Below the pieces are notes generated by a model that saw nothing but the letters and a program-made list of their open reading frames with translations, did not search any database and was not told the DNA's origin. A stretch of DNA of 64,000 nucleotides from Proales similis (Eukaryota > Rotifera > Eurotatoria > Ploima > Proalidae), in contig JAGVRJ010000001.1 of NCBI GenBank assembly GCA_019059635.1, positions 2,480,001 through 2,544,000 of the forward strand, read 5' to 3'. How positions within the stretch are numbered: position 1 is the stretch's first letter; each line of letters starts with the position of its first letter. Positions 1 through 10,195 of the stretch are shown one piece after another. A program made the position numbers and the translations under genes.

Positions 1-1806
1 CGCTTCGCATGTGAAATCGTGTAATACGCTCTGATAACGCATTTTGATTAGCTCTGACCCTGGTTCGAACGATATAAGAGTGTGTGTTGAAAAAAAATCA
101 TGTCTTAACCTTACTCAATCATTGATTACAAGATTAATTTTCTCCCAAAGACTTCTAAACTAAGAAATAAACTTGCTGTTCCAGTGTTTTTGATCGTCCT
201 TTAGCATGTTTATTTCGTGTCATACGCTCTTAAAATGCATTTCGATTAGCCATGACCCTGGTAAGAACGATATAAGAGTGTTTTTTGAAAAGAAATCATG
301 TCTATACCTTACTCAATCATTGATTAAAAGACTAATTTTCTCTTAAAGACTTCTAAACTAAGAAATAAACTTGCTGTTCCAGTGTTTTTGATCGTCCTTA
401 AGCATGTTAATATCGTGTAATACGCTTTTAAAACGCATTTCGATTAGCCATGACCCTGGTTCGAACGATATAAGAGTGTGTGCTGAAAAAAATCTTGGTT
501 TGCCCTTACTCAACACTTTATAAAAAAAACAATTTCGGCCAAAACATTTCCTCAAGGATATAATCATGCTAATCCAGCGCTGTTTGACGTCGCTACGCAT
601 GTGAAATCGTGTAATACGCTCTGATAACGCATTTTGATTAGCTCTGACCCTGGTAAGAACGATTTAAGAGTGTGTTTTGAAAAAAAATCATGTCTAAACC
701 TTACTTAATCATTGATTACAAGATTTATTTTCTCCCAAAGACTTCTAAACTAAGAAATAAACTTGCTTTTCCAGTGTTTTTGATCGTCCTTTAGCATGTT
801 TATATCGTGTCATACGCTCTTAAAATGCATTTCGATTAGCCATGACCCTGGTAAGAACGATATAAGAGTGTTTTTTGAAAAGAAATCTTGGTTTACCCTA
901 TCTCAGCACTTTATTAAAAAAACAATTTTCGGCCAAAACATTTCCTCAACGATATAAACATGCTATTGCAGCGCTGTTTGACGTCGCTACGCATGTTTTT
1001 ATCTTGCAATACGCTCTGAAAACGCTTTTCGATTAGCTCTGACCCTGGTTCGAACGATATAAGAGTGTGTGTTGAAAAAAAATCATGTCTAAACCTTACT
1101 CAATCATTGATTACAAGATTTATTTTCTCCCAAAGACTTCTAAACTAAGAAATAAACTTGCTTTTCCAGTGTTTTTGATCGTCCTTTAGCATGTTTATAT
1201 CGTGTCATACGCTCTTAAAATGCATTTCGATTAGCCATGACCCTGGTAAGAACGATATAAGAGTGTTTTTTGAAAAGAAATCTTGGTTTACCCTATCTCA
1301 GCACTTTATTAAAAAAACAATTTTCGGCCAAAACATTTCCTCAACGATATAAACATGCTATTGCAGCGCTGTTTGACGTCGCTACGCATGTTTTTATCTT
1401 GCAATACGCTCTGAAAACGCTTTTCGATTAGCTCTGACCCTGGTTCGAACGATATAAGAGTGTGTGTTGAAAAAAAATCATGTCTAAACCTTACTCAATC
1501 ATTGATTACAAGATTTATTTTCTCCCAAAGACTTCTAAACTAAGAAATAAACTTGCTTTTCCAGTGTATTTGATCGTCCTTTAGCATGTTTATATCGTGT
1601 TATACGCTCTGATAACGCATTTTGATTAGCTCTGACCCTGGTTCGAACGATATAAGAGTGTGTTTTGAAAAAAAATCTCGGTTTACCCTTACTCAACACT
1701 TTATTAAAACAACAATTTTTGCCCAAAGCATTTTCTGAACGAAATAAACATGCTGTTCTATTGCTGTTGGACGTCGCAGCGCATGTTTATATCTTCTTCT
1801 CTTTTC
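1..1806. repeat. Tandem satellite array, ~197-bp monomer
   Basis: The element GATTAG(CTC/CCA)TGACCCTGG recurs at about 48, 245, 443, 637, 834, 1031, 1228, 1427 and 1625, so the monomer is about 197 bp and roughly nine copies are present. Two monomer types alternate: one carries gacgtcgctacgcatg-like sequence, the other atcgtcctttagcatg-like sequence. Blocks near 700-1050 and 1095-1440 match almost exactly at a 395-bp offset, which indicates a dimeric higher-order unit. The array runs off the left edge and decays after about 1780. Short open frames inside it follow the repeat and are not genes. Confidence 0.92.
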
Positions 1807-2640
1807 CGATAACTGGTTTTAAAACTCAAACAACTTTTATCAGAAGATGCTCAAAAATTTTTCTTTAATTAACTTGGTCTTGTGTCTTTGACAATTAAAA
1901 ATAAAAATTTAGTTAAATTATAAGAGCGTGTTTTTCTTTCACTTATCTTATACGTGCATCAATAAAATTGAAGGCTCAAAGCCGAACCAAGCCATGAGTT
2001 GTTGGTCGAAGCAATCAATTCGCGCGCCCACTTAAATTTTGATTAGCTACCGAGATGTTTTATTTATTGACCCATTCTATTAAATTATTGTCAAAACTAC
2101 TGCTCAAAGCTTATTTCGGGATAGTTTGTTCTTTTGTAGAATCAATAAGAACTGTCTATCGAATAGTAACGGGAACTGCAAAAGGCCAGATACCGCATGT
2201 GATGGATATGAGTAACAGCAATCTCACTCAAGCATGTAAAAATTCTTATCTCAGAAAAGCCGCTTAAAAATAATATTTCTAAAAGATAACTTGAACTAGT
2301 CAACTATTATAAAGTTGATTGAAGTTAATTTTTGTTAAAAAATTTTTATTGGGCGACTTCAAATAAAATACTTCGTTTTATATTATGGCTTCTGCTCACT
2401 CCAAAGAACCTATGCAAAGTAGATTTCGAAAAAAAATATGAGGTAATCAACAGATTTTGGAGGCAACGAGCAAGAAAGAGGCTGTTTAGTGTTAATCAAT
2501 CTTCAGCTGTCCCAGTAGTCTGGCCACGCAAACAAATAGCCTACTATCACAGGGCGAAAAATCAAAATTTTCCTGAATATTTTTGGTTTAATCTTCACAC
2601 TTATTTATAAGTTGATTATGTTTCATTTTTGACGTTGGAA
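1807..2640. other. AT-rich stretch without a recognisable gene
   Basis: Between the satellite and the Helitron-like fragment there are only short open frames (2055-2267 from an ATG; 2332-2610 without an ATG). I recognise no domain in their translations. They may belong to the decayed transposon that follows, but I cannot show this. Confidence 0.4.
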
Positions 2641-2664
2641 ATCTTTATTCTTGCGTTTGGTTTA

Positions 2665-2851
2665 TATGTTGCATTAAAGGAAAATAAGTTTACCACAACT
2701 GGCGGCATGTCCACAAATGCTAAAAGAGCTGATGAAAGCTTCAGATCTTCGCCCAAGGAAATTTTTCAATTCGGTTCAGTATCACAATGGATTGTTTGCG
2801 CTCGTCTCTGCTGCCTCGAACCTTGATCTATTAAATTCACCAGGTCCATAT
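2665..2851 (+). pseudogene. Helitron-like N-terminal domain fragment, frameshifted
   Basis: In one frame around 2669-2686 the translation reads CCIKGK. After a one-base frame change it continues (2687-2848) as ISLPQLAACPQMLKELM, then KFFNSVQYHNGLFALVSAA, and ends with GPY before a TGA. This order matches the hallmark of Helitron replicase N domains: CC-x-KGKV-x-LP, then P-x-LLKEL, then F-x-x-N-I-R-x-Y-N-S-x-x-x-F-x-S, then GPY. Only this piece is present; no Rep or helicase motif is seen, and the frameshift and stop make it non-functional. It ends about 12 nt before the displaced copy of the GPATCH2 locus begins. The family assignment rests on motif order recalled from the family, not on a search. 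Confidence 0.5.
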
Positions 2852-2861
2852 TGACTTAAGA

Positions 2862-3129
2862 TACCAAGTATGAAGCAATTAGTGCAACAGGCGCGTTTGG
2901 GTAATTATTTCAATCATTTGGCTTTCACCGAATCATTAAGAAAGTAAACATTTGGTGAAAAGTGAGCGAGCAGCCAATACCGGATTCAAACATTGGTAAG
3001 CAGATGCTGCAGAGCATGGGATGGAGACCGGGCACGAGTCTGGGTCAATCTAACGGAATTCTCAATCCAATCTTTGCTGTGCAAAATCAAAACTGTCACG
3101 GTATCGGATTTCTACCTCAAGACCAATAA
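2862..3129 (+). pseudogene. Orphan GPATCH2 3' exons (partial copy)
   Basis: The copy retains the end of exon 2 (2862-2910, encoding MKQLVQQARL), an intact 51-nt intron with GT and AG ends, and the terminal exon 2962-3129, which encodes the full G-patch core (QMLQSMGWRPGTSLGQ...GIGFLPQDQ) and the TAA stop. The long first exon of the real gene (31942-32916) is absent, and what lies upstream is a Helitron-like remnant. It therefore cannot encode the normal protein. The reading frame is intact, so a chimeric transcript is not excluded. Confidence 0.8.
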
Positions 3130-3838
3130 TTATTCGTATTTCGCCTTTTTTTTCTTTTAATTTTTATTAGCCATGTGAATACAGTTTTAAATTTAGTTAT
3201 TTTTCGACCTTGTTTGTTGATTTCAAATGTGCACAGAGTTGCTGAGCTCTGAAAATTGAAAACCATTCCAAGACACATAAAGACTCGAAAAGTCAGTCTA
3301 GCCGTAGACTGTTGGGGTAATTAAGACACAGCTTGAATATCCTGGGTTGAAAATAAAGGACCAAGTGAGGTGAGAATAAATAGGCTACGAAGCGGTTTAA
3401 AAAAACCAACAACAACCACAAAGGAAAGACGTTCCTTGGTCTAGAAATAAGCTGGGTAGATTGTGGCGATAAGGTGACGATTGAGAGATTGCGCTCATAA
3501 TAGCTGCGGCTCCTCGGCGTTCTTTATTCCCCAAAGTTCACTAATCGACGGTCATATTAACCGCTAGATTGGATTTTTTCTTTGCTTGGTTCTTTCAACT
3601 CTTTTGTTCTGCCTAGCCGTCTAGGAGAATTACATAATAGAAATTTGGCGAATCTCAAGTTTTCCGGCAATGAACACTCTTAAGCTTGGCAAGTAAACAC
3701 CATGACAGACCGTGCTAGTACAGGAGGAGGATGCCTGATTTGCGTTTGCCGTAAATAATTCATAAAGGTGCCAGTATTGGTAATGAATTTAAAACGAGTT
3801 GGGCGTCGAGTTGCCATGAGAGCTGCAGAAAATATTTT

Positions 3839-4270
3839 TTGAGAGCAAAAAAGCCAGAAGTAGACACAGAGTCGAGCTCACGCATCAAATTTTCTCTACA
3901 CGGCGGACAAGCAAATCGGTTAAGAGCTGTTCAAAAGCTGAATGATCGGCAAATGATCGACTCGGTTCGGAATGACTTGTTCGAGGAGCGTCTCGAAGAT
4001 CGCCATGAGCCTTATGAACTAAACATAGACAAGAACTGGCGTTCGCAGCGCCAGCGACAGCAAGAAAGGGCTCGAGAGAGCATAGAACTTAAATACACAT
4101 AACATATGTTGGTAATATTTTCTCTTGATTTCAGTTTGTACCGAAGAGATATATTCAGAAGAGCTAAAATCGAGAGGAGTAGAAAAAATTTTGAAAACAA
4201 TCAAATGTGAAAGGCGAATTGAATAGTGCCAGTGATCGAATGAATCAATCAGAGAACGGCCTGTAGCCAT
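3839..4270 (+). pseudogene. Degenerate copy of the coiled-coil-1 5' exons
   Basis: Positions 3916-4100 correspond to the exon at about 30307-30470 on the minus strand, with shared DRQMIDS and DLFEERLED. Positions 4141-4262 correspond to the exon around 29540-29650, where the parent reads ERSRKKLEKT and NDRMNQSKN. In this copy that second part contains stop codons, the exons between the two are deleted, and the candidate start ATG of the parent (30777) is replaced by ACG. It is a decayed gene fragment. Confidence 0.75.
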
Positions 4271-4419
4271 TTTGAGTGCGTCAGAGAAGTTCGCTTTGTT
4301 GAAATCCTTTTATTCTCTTTCGAAGTTTAAAAGCTCGAGAAAACTATATACAAACGAAAATGTTGCTCTTCTTCTTGTTTTACATGACCGAATACCATTA
4401 AACAACCTGCTGCATGAAA

Positions 4420-5313
4420 TCAAAAACTGGCAGAAACAAACAGGGTGTAAATGAATGTGCCGATAACTGAGCCAACGCACGGAGCAACTATCGGAATCCA
4501 AAAAAAGTAATTGCCAGCAGTGAACGGCAAGCTGCCCCAGCCCGCCAAGAGGGTGAAAATTCTCGGACCAAGATCTCGAGCTACGAAACTCAAATTTCAA
4601 CAGTGAGGTCGCGTGCGTTGATTATGAACTTACCAGGATTGATCGCATAGCCACAATTGTAAGCAAAACTTGTTCCCATCAGGGTTACGACCAGACCAAC
4701 AATAACAGCCGATGTGCCAGCAGGCAAATCGTGATTGCGCTTGTCGGCCAATGCGAGAATAATTATGATCAGCAAACCGGTTCCCACAACTTGATCAAAA
4801 AACCCGCCTAAAGTGCTCAAGCCTTGGGTAGGATAGGTGGCAAAAATTGCAGCCGATCTAAGCGAATAGGTGCCGAACTCGAAGTTCATAAAACTGTCCA
4901 AATAGACGACAAATACAAGAACAGCGGCCAGAAAGGCGCCGAGAATCTGGCCGATAGAATAAACCACGAATCTGATCGGCTTCAAACGGCCAGTAAGCAA
5001 CATTGCCAGAGAAACGGCCGGATTGAGATGGGCTCCTATAAAAAAATGCCTTTTGCCATCAGCAAACTTATTAGAGCAATCAAAATCACCAACCGGATAT
5101 TTTTCCCACGACTAGCACGGCAGCTGCAACACCAAAACCAAATCCAAAGTTGATTGAGAAATAGTTTGCGAGTGCGGGGCTGCTTTGGCTGAAAAAGCTA
5201 AACTGTGCGACGGAACCAAGACCGAATGACATAAATATAAAGGTTCCGAACAGTTCGGCTAGGAATTGGCGGATCAGCACGTGTTTAGATCTGAACACGC
5301 GCTCAACGAACGG
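4420..5313 (-). CDS. Aquaglyceroporin A (5' exon not located)
   Basis: A six-helix MIP-family channel for water and small solutes such as glycerol in the plasma membrane. Exons are 5313-5094, 5035-4634 and 4580-4420, with introns of 58 and 53 nt and matching phases, giving about 260 residues. The first NPA box is GAHLNPAVS and the second is YAINPARD; the Asp after NPAR is typical of glycerol-transporting members. RQFLAELFGTF opens helix 1 as in the neighbouring paralogs. An intron splits the second NPA codon context (AINP|ARD), which the paralogs lack. The visible coding sequence begins at a splice acceptor (gttcag, phase 0). An in-frame ATG at 5379 exists, but no donor of matching phase follows it, so the N-terminal exon is unresolved. 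Confidence 0.9.
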
Positions 5314-6113
5314 CTGAACGTTTCTATTCGAAGATTATCAATGATCACTACTTTGACTGAATTGGTCTTCTTTTGACATTTGACTGAATTAGACAGCCGC
5401 TTACATCGATTCTCTTTCCTCAGCGTCCTTTTTACATTTCAAGACCACTATAGTTTGATGCTGCTGCTCCCTCGACGACATGCTTGCTATCAGACTAAGA
5501 GATCACTTTTCTCTCTGTTTTTCTCTATCAGCGCGATTTTCTATTTATATCCACAGTTTGGCCTTCTAAAAATTGCCTTTGAGACTTATCGAAAAGATTT
5601 TGTTTAGCCAGCGCTTCAGCCCAAGCAAAGGGCGTATGATTGACTGTTCAAACCAATTTGGTGCACTCAATTTATTTTCACTCGGCAAACACATTCAATT
5701 CAGCGCTTTTGAATTTAGGAGGGAAATAGAGTGGCAAATAAACAGCAAGCAGACGGGCGGGTCTTTTCGGATGCAGATCTTTATTATCACGAGCGTTTAT
5801 TTGATCATTTCTAATTTTTCCCTTGTCTCTTACCTCCATGTTTCTATTTGTCCTATCTGCCCCAAGGTAAATACTCAAAAGAGATCAGCTCATGATAAGA
5901 GCAAATAAGTAAACCTGAGACTAGCTGTCTTTTCTCTCGACGTTCTGCCCCTTGTAGGCTTACTGATTTAAACATGCAGTCAATCTAAGCTCTGACAGTT
6001 TATTTGCTATTAGATCGAGCAACCAAAAAAAGATATGATTTCAAGATGAACGACTCAAAAACAAAAATGGGAGTTGTTTCGGGAAAAAGCAAACCAGAAC
6101 CAAATGTTTATGG
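5314..6113. other. Intergenic, probable promoter / 5' exon region of aquaporin A
   Basis: No convincing coding exon is visible. The minus-strand start of aquaporin A should lie here. The short frame from ATG 5379 encodes a polar start (MSKEDQFSQ) but runs into a stop before the known exon. Remaining open frames lack recognisable domains. Confidence 0.4.
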
Positions 6114-7933
6114 CTAAACTTGAGAGTTGCTTCTCACTGAACTTGTATCGTCATCCATGTAGAAAATGAAAAATTTGTGCATCAGAGCGGCCAGAAGGCC
6201 ACCTATGCTGCTGGCCACGACAGGTATCCAAAAGTAATAGTCGCCGCCAGAGAACACTTGACCTCCCCATCCAACCATGGCCGCAAATAAACGTGGTGGC
6301 AAGCCGCGCACTGGGTTCATCGCGTTGCCTGAATTGTAGGTGAACGATGCAAGTAACATAGTGATCGTCAGGCCAACTAGAGTTGCAATCATATAAAATG
6401 GGACTTTGACATAGCGCTCATCTGTAATCGAAATGACCACAAATACTAAGAAGCCTGCGGGCAGAATCTGATCGAATACGGCACCGAAGCGATTTAAAGC
6501 AGGATTGGGGAATGTAGCAAATATACTGGCTGTTTCGAGTGTATACATTCCTCCTGGATAAGTCTTTAGGGCGTCCAGATAGGCAACATAGACAAATGCG
6601 GCCGCTAGAAAAGAGGCTATGTGCTGAGCGAGCAAATCGGATAGCAATCCCTTGAAATTGATTCTCCCCACCAAATACATACCGAGCGAGACTGCTGGGT
6701 TATAGTGTCCACCTTTTAGGAGTTAAACTTTAGGGGAGTCAAAAAGCCGAGCATGCGCTCAATTCAAACACAAAAAAGAAGCGGGCAGATCATTTTCGGT
6801 GCGCCTTAGTTTACCTGAGTGCTTGCCAGCCAAAGCTATCGCACTTGTCAGTGACAAACCAATAGCGAAAGCTTCTGCTAGAGGTATCGATCCGTCGCCG
6901 TATTTGATCACCAAGAATTTACCTTGAGCAACAATCGCCATTATAAACGTTATAAACATAAAAGTGCCCACAAGTTCGGCAGCAAATCGTTTTATCCTGC
7001 GCAAATTTTTTCAATATTCGGTGAATCGGTAAGAGCCAAATAAATATTAATTACCTGGGATACTTTTGGATCAGCCATTTGAAGGCAAAATAAAAGCCGG
7101 TAGCAATCACGGAGCCGATCATAGGCAACACCAAAGGTATCCAGAAGAAGTAATTGCCTTTGGAAAAAACTTTAACGCCCCAGCCACCGATCAACGTGAG
7201 AATGCGTGGCGCAAAGTCTCTGGCCGGGTTAACGCTAAAGCCCCGATGGAACCCGAAGCCACTGTGCACTACTATTAGAGCTATTCCAGTCAAGAAGGCT
7301 CTTTCGTAGGCCATTCTTAGACCGAATTCTTTGTCAAATATGGCTGAGCGTATTAGAATGAAAAAAAAGGCGGCGGCCAATTGATTAAAGACGCAGCCGA
7401 GCAAAGACGCTTCAGCTACCGGATAGGTTGCAAATATTGTAGCCGTGTCCATTTTGGAACAGTTTTGCTTGTCCGTGCCCAGAGTGCTATTGCCAACTGT
7501 TTCGCAGTCGCTGTTGTATTTATTTATGTGATCAATATACAACAAGTAGACTATGAGAGCGCCACAAAAGGCGCCAACTAGCTGAGCAGCTAAATAGTAC
7601 GCAAATTGAGCCAAAGTTATGCATTTGAGAATAAGTTGATTGAGCGAAACAGCAGGATTGAAGTGACCGCCTTGTATAAAAAACAAGATAAGTTGTCATG
7701 ATTTCTTGCCTTCGAATAGAAACACGTTGCTCAACAGTACCCGAAATGTGCCCGAGAAGTGCGACAGCGGTCATGTAGCTCAGACCATACGAAAGATAGA
7801 CTGAACCTACGCTCATTTTCCCGCTGAAGAAATACTGTGCAGTCGAGCCGAGTGCGATAATTATGAAGAAGCATGAACCGCAAAACTCGGTCATGAAACG
7901 GCGCGCAATATCGCTCTGAATTTTGGGACGCAT
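6114..7933 (-). CDS. Tandem (fused) two-unit aquaglyceroporin
   Basis: Four exons (7933-7741, 7670-7055, 6996-6815, 6712-6114) join with exact phases into 1590 nt, 529 residues. Unit 1 (residues 1 to about 268) starts MRPKIQSDIARRF and carries NPA at 69-71 (GGHFNPAVS) and at 212-214 (NPARDFAP). Unit 2 (from about 270) starts RIKRFAAELVGTF and carries NPA at 335-337 (GGHYNPAVS) but NPV at 463-465 (NPVRGLPP). The units are joined by a 58-nt intron with a good donor (CCCAG|GTAATT) and acceptor (TTTGCGCAG). Unit 2 has no ATG of its own: an in-frame TGA lies just upstream and only 58 nt separate the two units. The product would have 12 helices with a linker of about 15 residues. If the intron were retained, unit 1 would end at TAA 7053-7051 after YPR. 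Confidence 0.8.
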
Positions 7934-8041
7934 TTTTATGGGCACGCGGACAGCATGGCTGCAGAACAAGATTCGAAATCAGCACTTTTTGGTGACTAAG
8001 CTGGTCATTCTGGGCAGCTTACCTGACGCGCCGAAAACGCT

Positions 8042-8573
8042 CTGACATCTTCCTGTCTTTTTTATCACTCATTGGAGGCGAAATTAATTTATCGGATATA
8101 TTTGACAGACGAATTAGATTGAGTCCAAATTGGTAAGTGCTGGCTTAGAGACGTCAAGTTTAAATAGGTTGCCAGAGTAGCGCTGAAATAGAAAACAAAT
8201 TGCGTAATGTCTAATAGACATCGGCTTTGATTCTTAATTAAACTTCACGCTTGGCTGCTTGTTGATACGTTTATTTGGCGAACAGAAAACCCGATTGAAC
8301 GCTTGAGAGACTGCAAATCAATGCGGCATTGGATTTTGGCGTGGCTAAGAAGAAAGGTTGGGAAAATAGCGAAAGAGAAATTCAGACACACAGAGTCAGA
8401 AAGATAGAGAGCAATTGGAGGAGCGCCAAGAATTTCTAAGTTCAGGTTAAACAGAGAATATTTAGTTAGGGAGAGAGAAAGTGAGAGAAAGAGAACAGAA
8501 GGAAAGCAAGACAGATAGAGAGGCAGAAATTGATGCTCGAGGAACGTGATTCAACCAAAAGTATACTAAATTT
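8042..8573. other. Intergenic with purine-rich tract
   Basis: No coding exon is seen. Positions 8371-8530 are rich in GA and AGAG repeats on the plus strand, a low-complexity tract next to the 3' end of the roadblock gene. Confidence 0.5.
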
Positions 8574-8955
8574 TCACTTAGAATTCACATTGTGTTGGAG
8601 CACAGTGATAGATGCGTGTCTATCTGTCAAAGCATCCATTATTTCATATCTGATCGTTTTGATTCTCACAACCAAAAGTTCGTCTTCTGGGTCCATACAT
8701 CTAACAATTGAATGCGCCAACTCGCGAAAATCACCCAATTTATTTGAAAATATGAACGTCATATTGTTGTCCAGGGAGGTGAACATCGGCTCTCTTTGGT
8801 TCTGATTGATAATGACTCCAAATACGCCAGGGTGTGCTATCACCCGCTTCATAATTTTGCCGAACTCCTCACCATTATCTGCATCTCAATGTTTATATTT
8901 CGTTGGCTGTTAAAAGCGCACAAGAGTCGTCACCTCGTTCCAAGTTAAATTCCAT
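8574..8955 (-). CDS. DYNLRB: Roadblock/LC7-family dynein light chain
   Basis: A small cargo-adaptor light chain of cytoplasmic or axonemal dynein. Exon 1 (8955-8934) encodes MEFNLER. A 55-nt intron follows, then exon 2 (8878-8574), giving 108 residues; phases agree (22 nt, phase 1). The roadblock fold is recognisable from HPGVFGVIINQNQ, the TSLDN strand turn, the central helix ELAHSIVRCMDPEDELLVVRI, and RYEIMDALTDRHASITVLQ; the human protein is 96 residues. Without the first exon, translation would start at ATG 8852 and lose a few residues of helix 1. It lies on the same strand as, and between, the aquaporin genes. Confidence 0.85.
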
Positions 8956-9351
8956 TTGGCCCAGAATTAATCAAGAACTTTTAGCGATTTAGCAATAAAA
9001 TTAAACCAATCCTGTGTTTGTGAGTGCGAATGAATTGATGGGCGAGAGCAATACTTATTTTGCTAGGTCTTCGTCGCTAGGCCGAACTTATTAGAAAGTC
9101 AATAAAAAACATCGAGTGGGCAGACAAAAGCTGGAAAAGCAGTATGCGTGCGCACGGCTGATTTTAGGCCCATTCACTAGAATTTATTTGAAGTTAAATA
9201 TTTGTGTTGAAACAAAATAGTTCCAATATGAACGCTAACTAATCTAATAAATAATTGACGCAGACTAAAGCCGAAAAACGAAAATACGAAAATAGCACTG
9301 TGAACTAAAAATAGAGAGAACAAGACTAAGAAAAAGCCGCAATTTGTTGGT
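8956..9351. other. Short intergenic region, nothing recognised
   Basis: This lies between the aquaporin D stop codon and the roadblock start codon. I see AT-rich sequence without coding features. Confidence 0.5.
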
Positions 9352-10195
9352 TCAAACGCGGATATCGTCGCTTTCAGGATAATTGAATCTTATGAATACC
9401 GAATAGAGGGTGACTGCAACTAGAGCCCCAAACAATGGCCCAAGCAAAGGTATCCAGAAAAAATAAGAGGCGCCCGTGAATGGCAACGAACCCCAGCCTG
9501 CCAAAAGCATAAATATTCGTGGAGCAAAATCCCGGGCTGGATTGATTGCAGAACCAGAGTTTGCTCCAAATGAGGAACTGATTATGGTGCCGGCTAGTCC
9601 GACCAGGATGGCCACCACAAAGTGCTGGGCTCGTATGTTCTTGTTCTCAGTCGCGGCTAGAATCACCAGAATCAATAGAGCTGATGCGACTGTTTGATCG
9701 ATAAATAGACTAAATGTGCTAGCCCGAGTAGCCGGGAAAGTGGCAAAAAGACTCGCAGATTGAAGTGTATGCATTCCGAGTCCCAGGCCTTTCAACGAAT
9801 CCAAATAGACCAGCCATACGATCGAAGAGGCAAGAAATGCTCCGATCATCTGGGCTAGCACGTAGAGAGCAAAGCGATATGGCGAAAGGTTGCCAATCAA
9901 AAGCATGGCAAACGACACTGCTGGATTCACATGACCTCCTGTTTTACGATATTTGTCAAAAAGTGACATTTAACCTTCTAGTAGATTTGTACTTGCCTGA
10001 GATTTTGCCCGTGAGCAGAATCGCCATTCCGATTCCAAAGCCACCGGTGAATGCAGCGGCAAACGGATCGCCATTAGCAAATCGCAGCTGAAAGCTTGAA
10101 CCGACCACGAAAATAACCAACACAAATGTTCCAAAGAGCTCGGCAAGGAACTCGCGTAATAGCTGACTTTTCACTCGCAAGTACTTCTCGAACAT
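9352..10195 (-). CDS. Aquaglyceroporin D
   Basis: A MIP channel of 261 residues in two exons, 10195-9997 and 9938-9352. It starts MFEKYLRVKSQLLREFLAELFGTF in an ATG context (an earlier in-frame TTG at 10237 is not preferred). The NPA boxes are GGHVNPAVS and SAINPARDFAPRIF, so it is glycerol-type. The 58-nt intron begins GCAAGT rather than GTAAGT (CTCAG|GCAAGT) and ends AACAG, so it is a GC-AG intron; the junction phase (1) and the rebuilt SGGHVNPA agree with the paralogs. It is most like aquaporin E. It is transcribed toward the roadblock gene. Confidence 0.92.

Larger units (their letters stand above)
2862..4300 (+). repeat. Displaced inverted copy of the GPATCH2 / coiled-coil-1 junction
   Basis: This stretch is the reverse complement of the minus-strand locus at about 29510-31816. 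It starts inside GPATCH2 exon 2 (ACCAAGTATGAAG), includes the last GPATCH2 intron and the G-patch exon, then the intergenic DNA, then remnants of the coiled-coil-1 5' exons. From 2862 to about 3840 the copies are about 98-99% identical, with isolated substitutions and a 2-bp indel. From about 3840 to 4300 identity falls to roughly 80-85%, with large deletions in this copy that remove one intron region and three exons. The orientation is opposite and the spacer is about 25-26 kb. Confidence 0.9.

Noticed and set aside
48-80. Possible tRNA gene from the GGTTCGAAC motif
   Set aside because: A-box-like and B-box-like motifs are too close and no cloverleaf can be drawn; the motif belongs to the satellite.
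358-1868. Open frames of 60-80 codons inside the left array
   Set aside because: They repeat with the satellite monomer in both orientations and encode nothing recognisable.
6996-7050. Spliced-leader acceptor giving aquaporin unit 2 its own transcript
   Set aside because: The first in-frame ATG downstream lies inside helix 1, so a separate message would give a truncated channel; cis-splicing to unit 1 explains the acceptor better.
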